NCBI GenBank assembly: GCA_030062745.1
Contig: CP099843.1
Coordinates: forward strand, 21,302,583 to 21,366,582
DNA from: Capitulum mitella
Taxonomy: Eukaryota; Arthropoda; Thecostraca; Pollicipedomorpha; Pollicipedidae
Length of the DNA: 64,000 bases
Direction: 5' to 3'
Both the position numbers and the translations under genes were made by a program. Under the pieces are notes generated by a model, which saw only the letters and a program-made list of their open reading frames with translations, searched no databases and was not told where the DNA came from. Shown piece after piece: positions 24,471 to 37,533 of this stretch; within the stretch, counting starts at the first letter, position 1, and each line of letters begins with the position of its first letter.

Positions 24471-24664
24471 CCTGTCCGAGACGTCGTGCAGCTGGATTGC
24501 TGTGGTCGGTCCAGGTCTCTGGCCCGGCTCGGCGCGCCGGTACGTCAGACGGTAGCCGGTGAACTCGCCGTGTAGCGTGTGGTTCGCCGGCGGCTCCCAG
24601 CCCACCTCCAGCGACGTGGAGGACCGGTTCCTGGCGTACGTCAGCTTTGGGGGCGCTCCTGGGC
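24471..24664 (-). CDS. Ptp99A: Ptp99A-like receptor phosphatase, exon c (first half of FN3 domain 2)
   Basis: Sixty-four codons begin PGAPPKLTYARNRSSTSLEV, continue with the core tryptophan in GWEPP, and carry the segment HGEFTGYRLTYR. A very similar HGEF.GYR segment is what I associate with the second FN3 domain of insect Ptp99A, and it is the strongest clue to the family. The sequons NRS and NHT suggest an extracellular, glycosylated domain. The acceptor is ccattttcag before GCCCAGG (phase 1). The donor is GACAGG before gtgaga (phase 0). Both phases agree with the neighbouring exons. GC content is far above that of the flanking introns. Confidence 0.85.
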
Positions 24665-25138
24665 CTGAAAATGGCCCACACACGGCCAGAGAGTCGCGTC
24701 AGTCAGGGATCCCAGCGCCCCGCATTCTGACTGGCCATGCTGATGAATCGGACACAGGTCTAAAGCTACGTCCTGAGTACGATTTCATTTTCAGAATCGA
24801 TTATTTCTCAACTGCGGATAGCTCTGTCAGCGTGTTTAGGATGCAGAAACAGGGCTACTATATGCCAATAAGAAGGCGGTACACGGCAATACAAGAAGGC
24901 CAAAACAATGCTTTTACATGTCAAAGGACGACCTGATCCTGGGGGGATGTGTGCCCCATGTGATACAGCCAAACTCATGAAATACCGAAAATTTCCCACA
25001 CAGATTGTTGAAGTTCGAATTTGTGGTTTTGTTAACTGTAGTTTCAGATCTGGCTGGATTCTCTCTAAATTGCGGACGAAGAATCCATACATTGCATTTT
25101 ATGCGCTCGCGAATATTACTGTTTTTAGTGTGCTTCTT

Positions 25139-25418
25139 TTAACCCTCGGCCGTAAAGGAAGTGGAGGGGCGATGCCACCCTTCTTGAGGTTCTCTGAGGA
25201 TTAACCGCTAACGGTTTATGTGATCCATTTGAAGCTTAGTGTGCTCTCTGGGGCATCCTTTCCACCTCTTATAGTGTAAAAATTCCTATGCATTGTTATG
25301 TTTAAGGGCTATGACGTCAAAATGGGAACCATGTCAGCCGCTTTCGCGCAGCAACGCGGCCGGCTGACAACGGTCTCATCTTTCTCTCACGACGGCTGCA
25401 GTGCACAAATGCAATAAC

Positions 25419-25459
<41 letters not shown>

Positions 25460-26923
25460 TCAAAACTGTACGTTCTACAAGACCATACATGTATTTGGTG
25501 GGTTTATGCTAATTGCCGAGATTATCGAGGGCATTGGTGTAACTTTATATTTCTTCGCTGGTGCACATGCACCCATAAGCATGGCATGTGCACCCATAAG
25601 CCCAAAAAACACTAAATGGCTTTAAAAACGGAACTTGGACGCTGTCACAATACGAAAAGGACCCGTGCTTATATCAATATACAAAGAAAACATGCATGCG
25701 TGCGTGTGTGAACGTCCACTATTCATGACATAAAAAACGCAACCAAAATGCGCCTCAAGGCGAACCCAAGGTACCCAAGGGTTATCAACCGCATTTATGT
25801 TGTTAAATTTCGCATTTTTCCCCGCAAAAATGGAAAATCCCGAATGTTTGGCGTGCGAAAATGAAGAGGCCGAAATCAGAGCATTTGTTGATTTTCTGGG
25901 GGCTAAGCCTATTACAGCCCATTTCGTAGAAGAATCCTGGCGCCCGAATGCACCCACCAAGGATTTTGGGAGATAACTCCCCTGATCGTAGGTGTAAACT
26001 GAGGTCACGGACTATGGCGGGGAACACATTACTTTTCATGTCTGGAAATGCAATAAGAGATAAATATCGCAACACGATCTATATTCTCGAATGGTTCAAA
26101 CTGTAGGAAATCGAATTATATGAATATGGTGCAAGTTTTCTTTTATTTCATGGGAAGAGGGTGGAACGCAGTGAAGGCTGACGGGCTCTGACGGGCGGAG
26201 TGACGCCAGCCGCGGGGCGATGACCCTCCAATAGCAGAACATGCCTCAGATTAGATTTTGTGGAGGACTCAAGGAACGCTTTATCACATCCAAGTGACAA
26301 TTTTTAGGAAATCCGAGGTAAATTTGAGCCACTGGCTTCAGCTAAACTTGGATGACTTGAGATAGCCTTGGATGATTTAAGATGACCTCGAATGACCTAA
26401 GATAGCCTTTATATGTCACTTGGACAGTAGCACTGGTCATTCCGACACTTTATTTGATTACAGCATATATTGTTATCCTCAAAATTACTTTCGCACCTCC
26501 AAGAACGCATTCACGCCGAGGACCCAACTGGACAAGGACTGACCTAGCATGACCTGAATCGGATTCCATGGGTGAAATACAATTGTGTGGGGTACCGATG
26601 GACTCATGATTAATTGGCAAACACTATGATATCCGTTCTGTTCCTTTATCATTTATTCTTTGATGTTCATTTCCGTTTAAACTCAAAGCAGTACCATTGT
26701 CTGCCAATTTTGACCTTAAAACGGATCTGAAAGGTAGCCCGTTGACCTGAGACCTTTAAACATGATACCAGTCGCGAGATGTCGTTGTGTGCAACACGCC
26801 GTGTTTTCCCGCAGCGCTCTAGGACTCACGGTGTGGAAATGGCCGAGGGGAGTCGTCCCGCCCCCCCTCCCCCCGGACTATATGTCCTCGCTATGCAGAA
26901 ACCCCTTTACGACCCAGGGTTAA
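25139..26923. mobile_element. Family-8 TTAA element (single copy here)
   Basis: The left end reads TTAACCCTCGGCCGTAAAGG. The reverse complement of the right end reads TTAACCCTGGGTCGTAAAGG, 18 of 20 bases identical. This is a terminal inverted repeat flanked by TTAA in the same style as the other families. The element is 1785 bp, longer than the others, with a (TA)n tract at 25420-25458 and several gatgacct/gacctgaat words. No second copy was found in the window, so only the ends support the call. Confidence 0.65.
25420..25458. repeat. (TA)n microsatellite
   Basis: About 39 bp of uninterrupted TA dinucleotide inside the family-8 element. Confidence 0.95.
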
Positions 26924-27170
26924 TACGCAGCCAACGACATGACCACAAGACCACCAAAGAAAAGATTATTTCAGCTATACCTGGTTATTTGGAATACTTT
27001 TTTATTTTAGTTTCATATTAGTTAGGCTATAAAACCTTCGAAGTTTTATTTCTATTTACTCTTGCGTTTTTCTTCCAATACCCGATCCGCAGCTTGACAC
27101 CATCAGTTTTGCCAGCGCAGTGTGCAGCAAAGGCAGAGGCAGACAGTGCATTCAGGTTCAAAGTACTTAC

Positions 27171-27355
27171 GCTCTCTCAGAGTGCTGACCGGATAGGAGG
27201 CGTCGCTGGGCTGGCTATAGCCCACCGCATTGACGGCCACCACACGGAACGTGTACACGGTGAACGGGCTCAGGTTGGAGACGGTGGCGTTCGTCTCGGT
27301 GCCCGGCGTGTGGTGGCCGGCCTCTATCGAGGGCCACGACCCGCTGTCGCCGTAC
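27171..27355 (-). CDS. Ptp99A: Ptp99A-like receptor phosphatase, exon b (second half of FN3 domain 1)
   Basis: The exon encodes 61 whole codons that complete FN3 domain 1. They include the characteristic F-strand TVYTFRVVAVNAVGYSQPS and end in PVSTLRE. Two N-glycosylation sequons are visible (NAT and NLS). The acceptor is gtcgtcag before GTACGG and the donor is GAGAGC before gtaagt. The entry phase of 2 matches exon a and the exit phase of 1 matches the next exon. The acceptor and the first bases of the exon are also the repeat unit of a 34-bp minisatellite that fills the adjoining intron to about 27890. The reading frame stays open from this exon through the repeats for at least 85 codons upstream, so the true 5' border could vary. 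The phase match to exon a favours the border given here. Confidence 0.85.
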
Positions 27356-27890
27356 CTGACGACACAGACATGACCCGCTGTCACGGTATCTGACGACACA
27401 GACATGACCCGCTGTCGCAGCAACTGAGAACACAGACATGACCCGCTGTCAGAGTACCTGACGACACAGACATGACCCGCTGTCACAGTATCTGACGACA
27501 CAGACATGACCCGCTGTCGCCGTACCTGACGACACAGACATGACCCGCTGTCACGGTATCTGACGACACAGACATGGCCCGCTGTCACAGTATCTGACGA
27601 CACAGACATGACCCGCTGTCACAGTATCTGACGACACAGACATGACCCGCTGTCACAGTATCTGACGACACAGACATGACCCGCTGTCACAGCAACTGAG
27701 AACACAGACATGACCCGCTGTCGCCGTACCTGACGACACAGACATGACCCGCTGTCACGGTATCTGACGACACAGACATGACCCGCTGTCATCGCATGTC
27801 AGGGCACGGACATGTCCTGCCGTCACAGCAACTGAGGAGGCAGACACACCCTGCTGTCACCGTATCTGAGGACACAAACACAGGGGCTGT
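27341..27890. repeat. 34-bp minisatellite seeded from the exon b acceptor, about 16 units
   Basis: Units begin ctgacgacacagacatgacc at 27356, 27390, 27424, 27458, 27492 and so on every 34 bp. They are nearly perfect to about 27785 and then degenerate. The unit contains ccgctgtcgccgtac, which is the first 15 bases of exon b on the minus strand, followed by the acceptor gtcag. Every unit therefore repeats the splice acceptor and the exon start. Confidence 0.95.
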
Positions 27891-27933
27891 TCCACACAGC
27901 GATCAAAAAATGCAGGGATTCCCATTTTCGGGA

Positions 27934-28012
27934 AGAGAGAGAGAGAGAAAGAGGGAGAGAGAGAGGGAGAGAGAGAAAGACAGGGAGAGAAAGGGAAAGA
28001 GCGAGAGAGATA

Positions 28013-28043
<31 letters not shown>

Positions 28044-28062
28044 GGGAGAGAGGAGGGAGAGA
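27934..28062. repeat. Imperfect GA-rich simple repeat
   Basis: About 130 bp of gagaga and gaaaga words with a short gtgtgtgtg interruption. It produces low-complexity open frames on both strands. Confidence 0.9.
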
Positions 28063-29425
28063 AGAATTTTTCAATTTTCAATGCAATACTTCGCAGTACG
28101 CTCGGGGTATAGTGTCATTGTAGACTTAATGGCGCTACAATGACTGGGACGACCACAGCGTGTGACACAATAGCTACTTCAACAAGCACGAAAGCACGTC
28201 TAATTTCTAGAAAATCCCTGGAACGTTACGAGGGGATTACATTTCATGCCAAAAAGTAATAATGTATTGCCAATATAAAATCTGCCCAATGAAACAAATG
28301 CGATGCAACAACTGAGGACGGCCCAGAAACAAAGGATGGAAAGGCTTACAGAATGGTTTACAACAGCGGTTTCCAATCTAGGAGTAATGTTCCCATATGG
28401 GGTAATTTGGCCTTTCCGGTGCGGTAACGAGCTGGTTTGGCACCCTTTCAAAAAACGTTATGTGAGCTCAAGCGGCTTTTCATGATTTAAAAAGTCTTTT
28501 TTGATCCAGTGCACGTTTATAGGTCCAATGGTTGCGCCAACAGAAAGTCATGGGTGCTCAGGCACCCACAACTGATGGACAGTTCCATCCCTTGTAGCAA
28601 ATGTAGCAAATGCTTGTCAGGTTTAGTTCCGATGATAAGGACGCTACCGCATCGTCAGCCAATCCGGGGTCTCTGACGGTTTCGTGCGCTTTCTTCATCT
28701 AACGTGATCAGCAACTTTTGTGCATGTATTGTTGTGCGGCTCGCTTGCGCTGAATTCGGAAAGCGAAAAAACCAAGGATTGCCGAGTTGTTTCAGAACAA
28801 ACAAGCACAACTGTCGCTCTAACATGCGGATCGGGGGGAAGGTTTCGACCACCCGTGTTGTTTTTCTCAAATATTTCTCATCAAAATTGTGTGGGATCTA
28901 GGAACGTTTCTGACGTTTTGTGAAGTGTAACTACACATTAGTTAGAAAGGGATATTTTGGATTGGCTGACAATCTTTTCGGCATCTGAAACCCCCTAGTT
29001 CAATACATTTTCTGGCCCTTGGCTTTATATCGGCCAAATGCATTTTTGTTGTGATTTCGTCGTTTCTAATGTCTTTAATGTCTTAAGACTTATCTTACTC
29101 TTGCGGTAGTGGAGAATCCACTAAAGGCCTTGGAATTCCCACAATATGCCCTATTTTGTGATGTGACGATTGAAAAACAGGGTTGTTTTGCCCAGAAATT
29201 GGACCTCATTTGACACATCAGTTACTAATCTAAGATCATAACATTTGACAGACAATCACTTTTCTACACGAGCCATCACCTTGCGAAATTTCGTTGAAAT
29301 TGGGTGATAATCTGCTAAGTTATAGGGGATCTATCTCCTGTCAGGCTCAAGGCATTCTCAGACCCTCTCCGGTGCGTTTGTTCCCATGGTTGTACATGCA
29401 CCTGCTTGAGTGCATGCATACAAAT

Positions 29426-29461
29426 ATATCTATCTATCTATCTATCTATATATATACCTAG

Positions 29462-29508
<47 letters not shown>
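29426..29508. repeat. (TATC)n / (TA)n microsatellite
   Basis: About six TATC units are followed by roughly 46 bp of TA dinucleotide, separated by a short taccta spacer. Confidence 0.93.
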
Positions 29509-29510
<2 letters not shown>

Positions 29511-29840
29511 TGCCTGCGTTACTTAGGAGCAAGAAACGTGACGGGAATTTCGGCAGAAATAACAAATTATCTGTCAATAAATGCGGCAGATACGCGCGAA
29601 AGCTAAGGGGGATTACTCAACATACATATGTCGGTCATTTGAGTCCCTGAATACCTGATTCTTAACACCTTAAAGTGGCAACAGTAAATATGCGAAGACG
29701 GGCCATTCTCCCAAATGGGTGTCAAGCTTCAGCCTTGGTGGGTAATGGCCCTTCAGTCACGATCGAAGAGGAGCAACAGTACCGAAAAGTTTCGGAATCA
29801 CCGGTTTGCGATATGGAGAACAAATTTTGGGAGGTTTGCG

Positions 29841-30056
29841 CAGGCACGTAACCAGGATTTCCCTCGGGGGATGTCAAATTTTGTCGTATGTCATCGGCAT
29901 ATGACGAAATTTGTAGGAAAAAGCATCAGTTTTACGTAACTGACCTCATATTTGACGTCCAGTAAAAACATGTAATGTTTGCTTTTGCAGCATGTATATG
30001 ATAATTCCGTACTCCTGCGAAATCCCTAAATATCTAGTGTAGACAGAGACGTAGCC
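29841..30056 (-). mobile_element. Short MITE-like repeat, copy X (truncated)
   Basis: The repeat begins CAGGCACGTAACCAGGATTT and reads, in reverse, into the same body as copy Y (gtctacactagatatttagg). It joins copy Y head to head near 30046. Termini of the type CAGGCACGTAGCCAGG suggest a small terminal-inverted-repeat DNA transposon derivative. I cannot assign the superfamily. Confidence 0.6.
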
Positions 30057-30314
30057 AAGGGGTACCATGGGGGCCATGCCCCCCCCCCGAACCAAGCGGT
30101 CTACAATAGATATATAGCGATTTCGCACGAATACGGAATAGTGATCCTATATAAGCTGCAAAAGCAAACATGATATGTATTCCTGTGGGTTAAAAATGAG
30201 GTAAACTGCGTAAGATTCCCGTTTTTTTCCTTTTAGCCTCGTCATATGCCAGTGGTATAGGAGGAAATTTGATATTTGCCCCCCATCCCGATTAAAATTA
30301 TGGCTACGTGCCTG
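30046..30314 (+). mobile_element. Short MITE-like repeat, copy Y
   Basis: It starts GACGTAGCCAAGG, passes a C-run (ccatgccccccccc) and 'gaaccaagcggtctac', and ends ATGGCTACGTGCCTG, so the ends are inverted. The body matches 60312-60580, including 'agcgatttcgca.gaatacgg' and 'tatgccagtgg'. Confidence 0.7.
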
Positions 30315-32555
30315 AACGTAGACTGCTTGGCTCGGGGGAAGTGGCCCCCTCGTTTACGTTCCTCAGTGAGCGATTCACATCATCCTTAGTAATAATGTTT
30401 CCAAGAAATCTGAACGTGTCAGAAGCGGACACACGATTATTTCTGGGACGCTTGTGCCAATGTTAACGGACATTTGTTACTTTAATTTTGGCTTGTTTAT
30501 TGCGCAGAACAATGATAGTAGCATGACAATGATAACCCGTGATAAGTAGTTGGCAAAATCATTGGCAACACCCATAAATGATGGGAATCAGTCATGGGCG
30601 GACACAAGATTGATTTTGTTCATTTTTTAGCATATTACATTCCGTGCATATCACTCTTTTACTGGTATTCGATGGTAGGTAAATACAACATCCTCGGTAA
30701 CGCCCACAAAGAATTCATCTGTGCCATGGGCGGATACAGCGTCGTTGTTTTTTTTTTTAGAAATATTCGATTTTTACGTGTCTTAACCTCATTTCTCTAT
30801 TTATCTGTTTACGTTTTTCACTATTCGTACCCCAAATTCATATCTCATACCGTTCCTTACAAGCGACTCTGATTTTCGATTTCGGGGAGTGAAAATAAAC
30901 ATACCACTACATGGCAGTCTTCAAGAAACAAAGCATGCATTTTTTTTCACACAGGACAGTTCTTTAACTTACACTACACAACACCCGTGAATTAACTTTT
31001 GTTTACATGGAACTGAAGCTGTCCTTGCTATAAATATCATATTTGAATATTTATGCATTCACCCATTTTACAATCCTACTGTAGCGACAGGATCCATTTT
31101 TCTGCATAGGTTTTGAAGCCGGAATGTATACTTGAGTGCGGTCGAAAGTTAGCTACTCTGTGGTTCACATGTCCAAAGGTATCTACTGTCGGTAGGTTCG
31201 TTTGCATGCGCCCGGTGGTGATGTGCGATCGTAAATAATTTGAATGCCAAATGTTGTAGTTATATGTGCCAGTGATTGCCCTTTATTGGACCATCGTTCC
31301 GTCTTTGATTACGTTTGCGTTTCCATAGTCTGAATTTCATTTTCGTCGAGGATAAATGTTCAGTTTACGGACGATCGATCGGTTGATATGGGTAGGCCCA
31401 TTCCAGTTCACACCTAGCTGTATACGGTCGACGATGTCGAATTAATTCCAGTTTTCCGGCAATATCCAGGGAGATATGGCCTTGGGCGTCTCTGTATATA
31501 CCGCTGGCCATGCCAGCCAGCGGCAGAAGTGGCGTCCAACTTCGAGGATAACTGTCTGGTCGCAATGAACGCAGCTGCGGCCGACCCACTTACCACGAGC
31601 TGTTGCAGTCACGGACTGCTAATCCGATCGATCAAAACACATTCGGACAGTCGGCTGACAGACCACTTAGTGCATGGAGCGGCCGAACATCCGGTCAGCT
31701 GCATTTCAGACATGTGCGAACAAACGTGAGGTGTTTATTTCCGCGGAAAAGAAAACATGCGTCGAAATATTATAGACTACGGCGGAACTGTCCCGAGTTC
31801 AATAATTTTTACAACGGTGAGTTCGTGCATTGACTCGAGATTGCAAAGAAGGTATCCATGTTGAACAACATTCTCTCATGTGAGCCGCAACCGATAAAGC
31901 GTTTTTATATAAGCTCAACCATGAAATGGTAATCTGACCGGCTTAATTGGATCTAGAGGAAACAAAAACAGAAAAACGTTCCTTAAATGGTCATCAAGTA
32001 TTAGGTTTTTGGAGCTTTAAGTTTAAAAGAACTTAAGAACTTTGGATTATGGTATTCGCCATGTTATGGAAAGTGCAAGTATGAAATTCGGGTCGTGGAC
32101 GATCCCCATCTCATACTCATAGTACAATCTATAGGAAAAATCCTTGATATCCCTTTTTCTAAGCCGTCAATTGTATGAACGTTAACCTTCTGAACTGTAG
32201 AAATAACAGTTATGGGAAGTTAACTCGCGAGTTACAGTGATCCTTTTCATGAAAAGTTAACCCGGTAGTTCCTGGTGAGACTGTTCGACTATTTTTAGTT
32301 TTACCGGCACCCGGAAGGAAAAGGACTAGCCCACGAAAATTGCCGGCATTTAGACCTAAACAACAAAGGTGCCTAAACAGTGTTCGTTAGATCATCATGC
32401 GTAAGGTTATTACAACATCGCAGCCTGCACTTCAATCGCTATTTTTAGGACATGGTTGCACTCCGCTGCCTGTCCTTTCCTTGAGACATGTTTTGACAGA
32501 AGCTCATAACAGATACCAAGCAATTCCAAGTATGTTAAGTAAGTCATATATGACT

Positions 32556-33260
32556 TTAATCCTCACCAGCATTCGGTATTTGGGCACATTCATCAGGGGG
32601 TACGACTCACACAGCCATTTCCAAACCTGACGTGGTAGAGCGACGAAACAAAAACGGGCGAGCAACCTAATCATGTAGCTAAACGTACTTATCCGTTTGA
32701 TCTTTCTTGGTCAAGCAGACGCATAAAGCGTTTTCGAGTGGTCCAAAACATCTTCTGTCGATGAATAGTGACTCAAAGTACGTTCGTACACAAATCAGCA
32801 TTGTCATCATGACCCCTCCAAGGTCGATAAAACGCCGAAAGAGGTAAATGACCTCGAGTCAACATTTTGACCTAAGATGGTCTTGATAGGAGTAAGAACT
32901 GCAGTGCGGATGGCACTGGCACTATGGGTGACACCCATGTTTACAACAAAGACTGAGTACCGTAAAATACTCAAATAAAATACCGTAAAATACTGAAAAC
33001 GTTTATCCCACGATAACTGCCGCAGTGATGTTACTTCTCCATCACATGCCACGTGTCATGGTAAGGCACTTAAGAAAGGAGTCGTAGTTCAATGATCTAT
33101 GATCATGTCGACTTCACGTGTTCACATAATACGTAAACAGATTTCATTCGCGTCTCTGTGAAATTTCGCAGCAATGCGAGCTGTCGTCCGGGGGAAAATT
33201 GCTAAAAACCTCAGAGGAGCGGCATCGACCCCCTTCCCTCTTCGTATTGGCGAGTGTTAA
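32556..33260 (+). mobile_element. Family-6 TTAA element, copy 2
   Basis: The left end TTAATCCTCACCAGCATTCG parallels TTAACCTTCGCTCGTATTCG of copy 1. The right end is GGCGAGTGTTAA. Shared landmarks are 'catttccaaacctgacgtgg.a.ag..gcgaaac', 'ccaaggtcgat..aa' and 'ccctcttcgtattggcgag'. It is 705 bp and more eroded than copy 1. Confidence 0.72.
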
Positions 33261-36200
33261 TTGGGGGACACTGTAGTCGTTGGTTGGCACTATACAATAC
33301 AATCTGACCTCCTTTTTGAGGCATAGGTTGTCCTGTTGACATACGTGTTTCAGATACGTGGCGTTGATACCATTTTTTACATTGTCTTCAAGTTATACGC
33401 TAGAAACTAGAAAAGAAACTAGAAAAAAGAGTTAATGAAAACAACAACTAAGAACTTATTTCCGCTGCATAGCTATTTCACTCTTCCTTTTTGTTTTATC
33501 TATTCAGCTCTGCTTTGGTGTTTTTTTCTCTTAAAGCCTCGTTGAGCCCTTGGAATAAGCGGCCCTGGATACTGACGGACGTCACTAGCTACGCTTGCTG
33601 TCGTTGTCCAGGTTCTGGGCGTAACGGCATACAACATTGGTCCTGGGCTGCTCCCCCCCCCAAAAAAAAAGACGAAGGGGAGTGGTGCGATCTAACGTGA
33701 CTGGGTTCAAGGCATTCATCCAGCTCGAATGAATATTCCGGTTTCGTATTAAGGTAACTGGATCACACGAGCATGCATGGGCATTCCTGCTTGCTCGTTG
33801 AAGGATGGGAACCTAAAGAAATAAAAAAGACGCACAAAAGAAAACACACAAACCGTCACATTTCTGTCTGCTGTTTTGGCTTTCTCTGAATTGGTATCGT
33901 TTTTGATACAATGCGAATTTTGTGCAAAAAGATAAGAATCAGATGCTGATTACAGCCAAGCACGATTGTTATTCCATTGTTCATATGTTTATAGCCCAGT
34001 CTATATAGTACAGCCAATTTTAGGATTTTGGCCTAACCCGTGATGTTATCGTTGACCGTGAGGTCAACAAATGAGCCCTAGGTTGGGACCAAGAGTAAAC
34101 ATTGTAAACTCATTTCGACAAGCGCTTGTAAGCGCTTGTAATTCAAAACTTTTCTACAAAGACCTTCGCCTGTTTACCTATGGCAGACTGAGCAGGTAGT
34201 TTATGTGTACACAAACTACCTACTCTGCATCATATGCAATCCTTGGGCAACAAACCCATGACCATCGCTGTGCATCATGTCTGTCATCTGCAAAATTATC
34301 CAACTTTCTCTGAATTTGCCATTCACTTGTATTTGCCTTATAGGGGAGTAACAGTTAAGTGCGTCACAAACGCCGTGCGAAACCTTGATCTGAGATGACT
34401 TGACAGTTGCATTTCACTCCCAATGACCATCACACCTTAGCCATAATACAATTTGACCTTGGTGAAGCACATCGGAATATGTCTGTGCATCTCATAGCAC
34501 ATCCGAAGACGAAAACATCACAAAACATGCCGAACAGTTACCATCTCCGAATGCTGGCAACCCACCGGAAACACTGCACATCTGTTTGTTTGTAAAATGG
34601 CGTCTTAGAAAATCGGGCTTGAATTCTGACGGGAAGCTGTCAACGTTGCTCAGACTTGTCTTTGTGATGACCAGCATGGACGTTGCTTTCGTCACCTGCT
34701 AACGAGCTAACCTAATTTGTGCTAATGACGAGCACCCAGGCGTCCCTTTTACGCCAACAAATGGTTGGTGGTTAGCTGGATGGACCCTTACGATGAGGAC
34801 CCTTGCTATTTTTACGATGGACTCCTTATTCCTTGTTCATTTTATTCACACAAAACAGGGTGATGGTGATTATGGCAAGCATCTGAGCTGTTTCTTTACT
34901 AGTTACTCGTGTGCTGGCAACCCATGTATGTGTATTTCTAACAATGGTTTGTGGTTAACACACAGCATCGTCGAAATGAATTTACAGTGAAGGCCATGAA
35001 TTCCCTTTCGAATAATCACATAGCCAAGCAACAAATGCCACTTAAAGACGCTCCGAGTAATTATGAGACCGACATAAAAGTATCACATTCCGGACATTTG
35101 GGTTGTTACTAACTAATCGTTGGCTGTCAAATCCTGTCGCCATCGTTAAGAAACATACCCGGTGATGCAAAGAAAGGAATTACTTTCAGCAAATCCGAAA
35201 CAAAACACTCTACTGTAAGGTAGTGGGACTAATTCAACGGCTACAGGCATTCCACAAAGACAAATGTATCTCAGATTTAAGAGAGATTTGACGTTCACCA
35301 AAATGGAATGCACCGACTGGAAGACCGTGACAACAACGTTCAGCCTAAGAGACCGACGTAGTCGCACAGCTGCCAGCTGTTGGAACACCTGTCACAGTGA
35401 CACGACACCGTGTTGCCTCGCTCAACGTGCGGGCACACGGTAGTGGCGCAGCGGTGCGGTGCCCAGGTGTAGCACGTTTACAACGCCGAGCAATGCCGGC
35501 ATTCTTTGGATTCCTCCTCCGGTGCCGTCAACACTGAGCATGGTTTCATGTCAATTTGCCGTCCGCGTCGACCATCAGACGTTTATCCTACGGACTACAT
35601 CAAGCTGATTGCTCTACCATTTTCAGTTAGATCAGTCGAACGCCCGAGTGAGACAGCCTCCGTTCCCGGTTCGAAGTGCCGCAAATAATGTGATCTAGCT
35701 CCGAGTCGATTAGAACAAGTTCAGATGGCGTAGTAACTTGAAGTATAGTTACTACCAGGCGTATTTACACCAGCGTAGGAAAGATACCAAACTCAGCTGT
35801 CAGGAGCTTGCCACTGACATGCTTCAATTCAGTGCTTTGAAGTGTACAAACTTCTCTGCGGGTCATACACACATATATGATCATACATACATATATTGAC
35901 TTTGCGCCTGAACCGTCTGCGTATCAGAGGATCCATTCTGCTTCCGAATCCAGACAGCAGAGGGGTTAACTGCACACAGTACAGCAGGAACATCAGCACG
36001 GTGGTTGGTCAGGGGAGTGCCTTCGCCACTAGTTTTCCACCATGGCGTCCACAACGTCTATGCCTCCTTTCGTGGACTTGAAGGACAGAGTGACCTTTGG
36101 TCTTTGTGTTTTGGTAAAGATTTACTGAACGTTTATGGAGTGAATCACATTGGCACTGGCAAAAAGTCATGCTATGGTATGTCGTTTTGTATTACTTTTT

Positions 36201-36332
36201 GTATCATTTTGCCTCACTATTTTTTTTTTGTTTTATTTTATTGTATTAGTAACTGTATTATTTTATTGCCCTTGTTGTTGTTTCATTATTTTTAGTTTTT
36301 GTTGTCTATCTTTTTCCATTCTTTATCACCCT

Positions 36333-37533
36333 TTAACACCTTTTCCCGACAAGGTCTGAATCCCCCATTAAGTTTTTTTGCTGACCAATTCCGGAGTGTT
36401 TGGCACGGCTTTTGGAAATCTGATCACGTTCCCTAGCTATTCTTTTACGTACTGAAACAAAATTTCGTATTTTTGTGGTCAGGGGCGGAATCAGGCGACG
36501 TTTTTGAAGGCATATCAGGCCATTTTTGGCCCTGTTGCGGGTAAAAGAAAAATGGCTGCCAAAATAGCAGTTTTAGGATGGAACTGAAAACATTAAATGG
36601 GTGTGTAGGGAAAAGGGTATGCGAGCACAAAAAATACAATTTTGTTAACCTAAGCTCATTTTGCAAGGTCAAGTTAAGGTCAAAAGCCAAAAGTTGGTTC
36701 TAAAGTAGAAATTTGGGCACTATTTTTCCAAATGTCAAATCCGGAATACAAATGACGTAAAGAGTGTCTTCTTCTTGTGTACCAAGTTTCGGGTTGATGT
36801 CAGGTCGGGTCACAAAGCTATGATCTAAAATGTCAGTTCGCTTACCGTACGTCACAACAGCCGTAAAATGGAATTTTGGAAACAGAGCAAATTTAAATGG
36901 TTTCAAACGTTTTTAAAGAATATGAAATGCATTCAAGAACATTTTATGTGACTCTACGGTCACTGGAGGTCATTGAAGGCCAAAGGTCGTAAGTTGGCCC
37001 GATGAAAATGTGACTAGACAGTTCCCCTTTTTCATGACCCTGGCGCCGCCAGTGGTAACATTATACAGTGTGATACGATTTGTACTTTTCCAGCATAACA
37101 TGACTAGCAAAAGCCAAAAAAGTGTTTTTAACTTCTTAGTTAAATCATTTTTGAAAAACCTATCCTTTCATTTTTGAAACCCTGTGAATGCCTATGAATT
37201 TTCTCAGATCTTCAAATGTATAGGCCAATGGTAAAAGTCCCATCCACAATTTCTCGATTCGTGTCAATTTCATCAAAATCGGTCCATAAACTACGGAGTT
37301 ATAACAAGTCCAAAAACATCCCCCATTTCGACTTGTTTGCCCCCCTGTATCCACCTCTTTCAAGATTTTGGAAACTTCTTACTATAAAAATATAGTTTAC
37401 ATCATGGCAAATCGATCGCCGTTTGTTACGATGAAATCTGAAATGTAGTTCTCGAGATCTCAGGGGGAGGGGGGGGAATCCGTCCCCTGCCCGAAATCGG
37501 CCACACCGTCCAGCCCTCCGCGAATAGGGTTAA
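36333..37533 (-). mobile_element. Family-1 TTAA element, copy E (diverged)
   Basis: The left end is TTAACACCTTTTCCCG and the right end GCGAATAGGGTTAA. The whole length matches copies B and D with many substitutions. The half-site array has decayed (ggaggtcattgaaggccaaaggtcg near 36966). Confidence 0.85.

Larger units (their letters stand above)
24665..27170 (-). other. Intron between exons b and c
   Basis: A 2.5-kb intron, of which 25139-26923 is a TTAA-ended element with a TA microsatellite inside. The flanks show nothing recognisable. Confidence 0.6.

Noticed and set aside
27341..27890. Regular 34-bp repeats considered as a CRISPR array
   Set aside because: The units are directly tandem with no unique spacers, and the setting is a split animal gene. 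It is a minisatellite.
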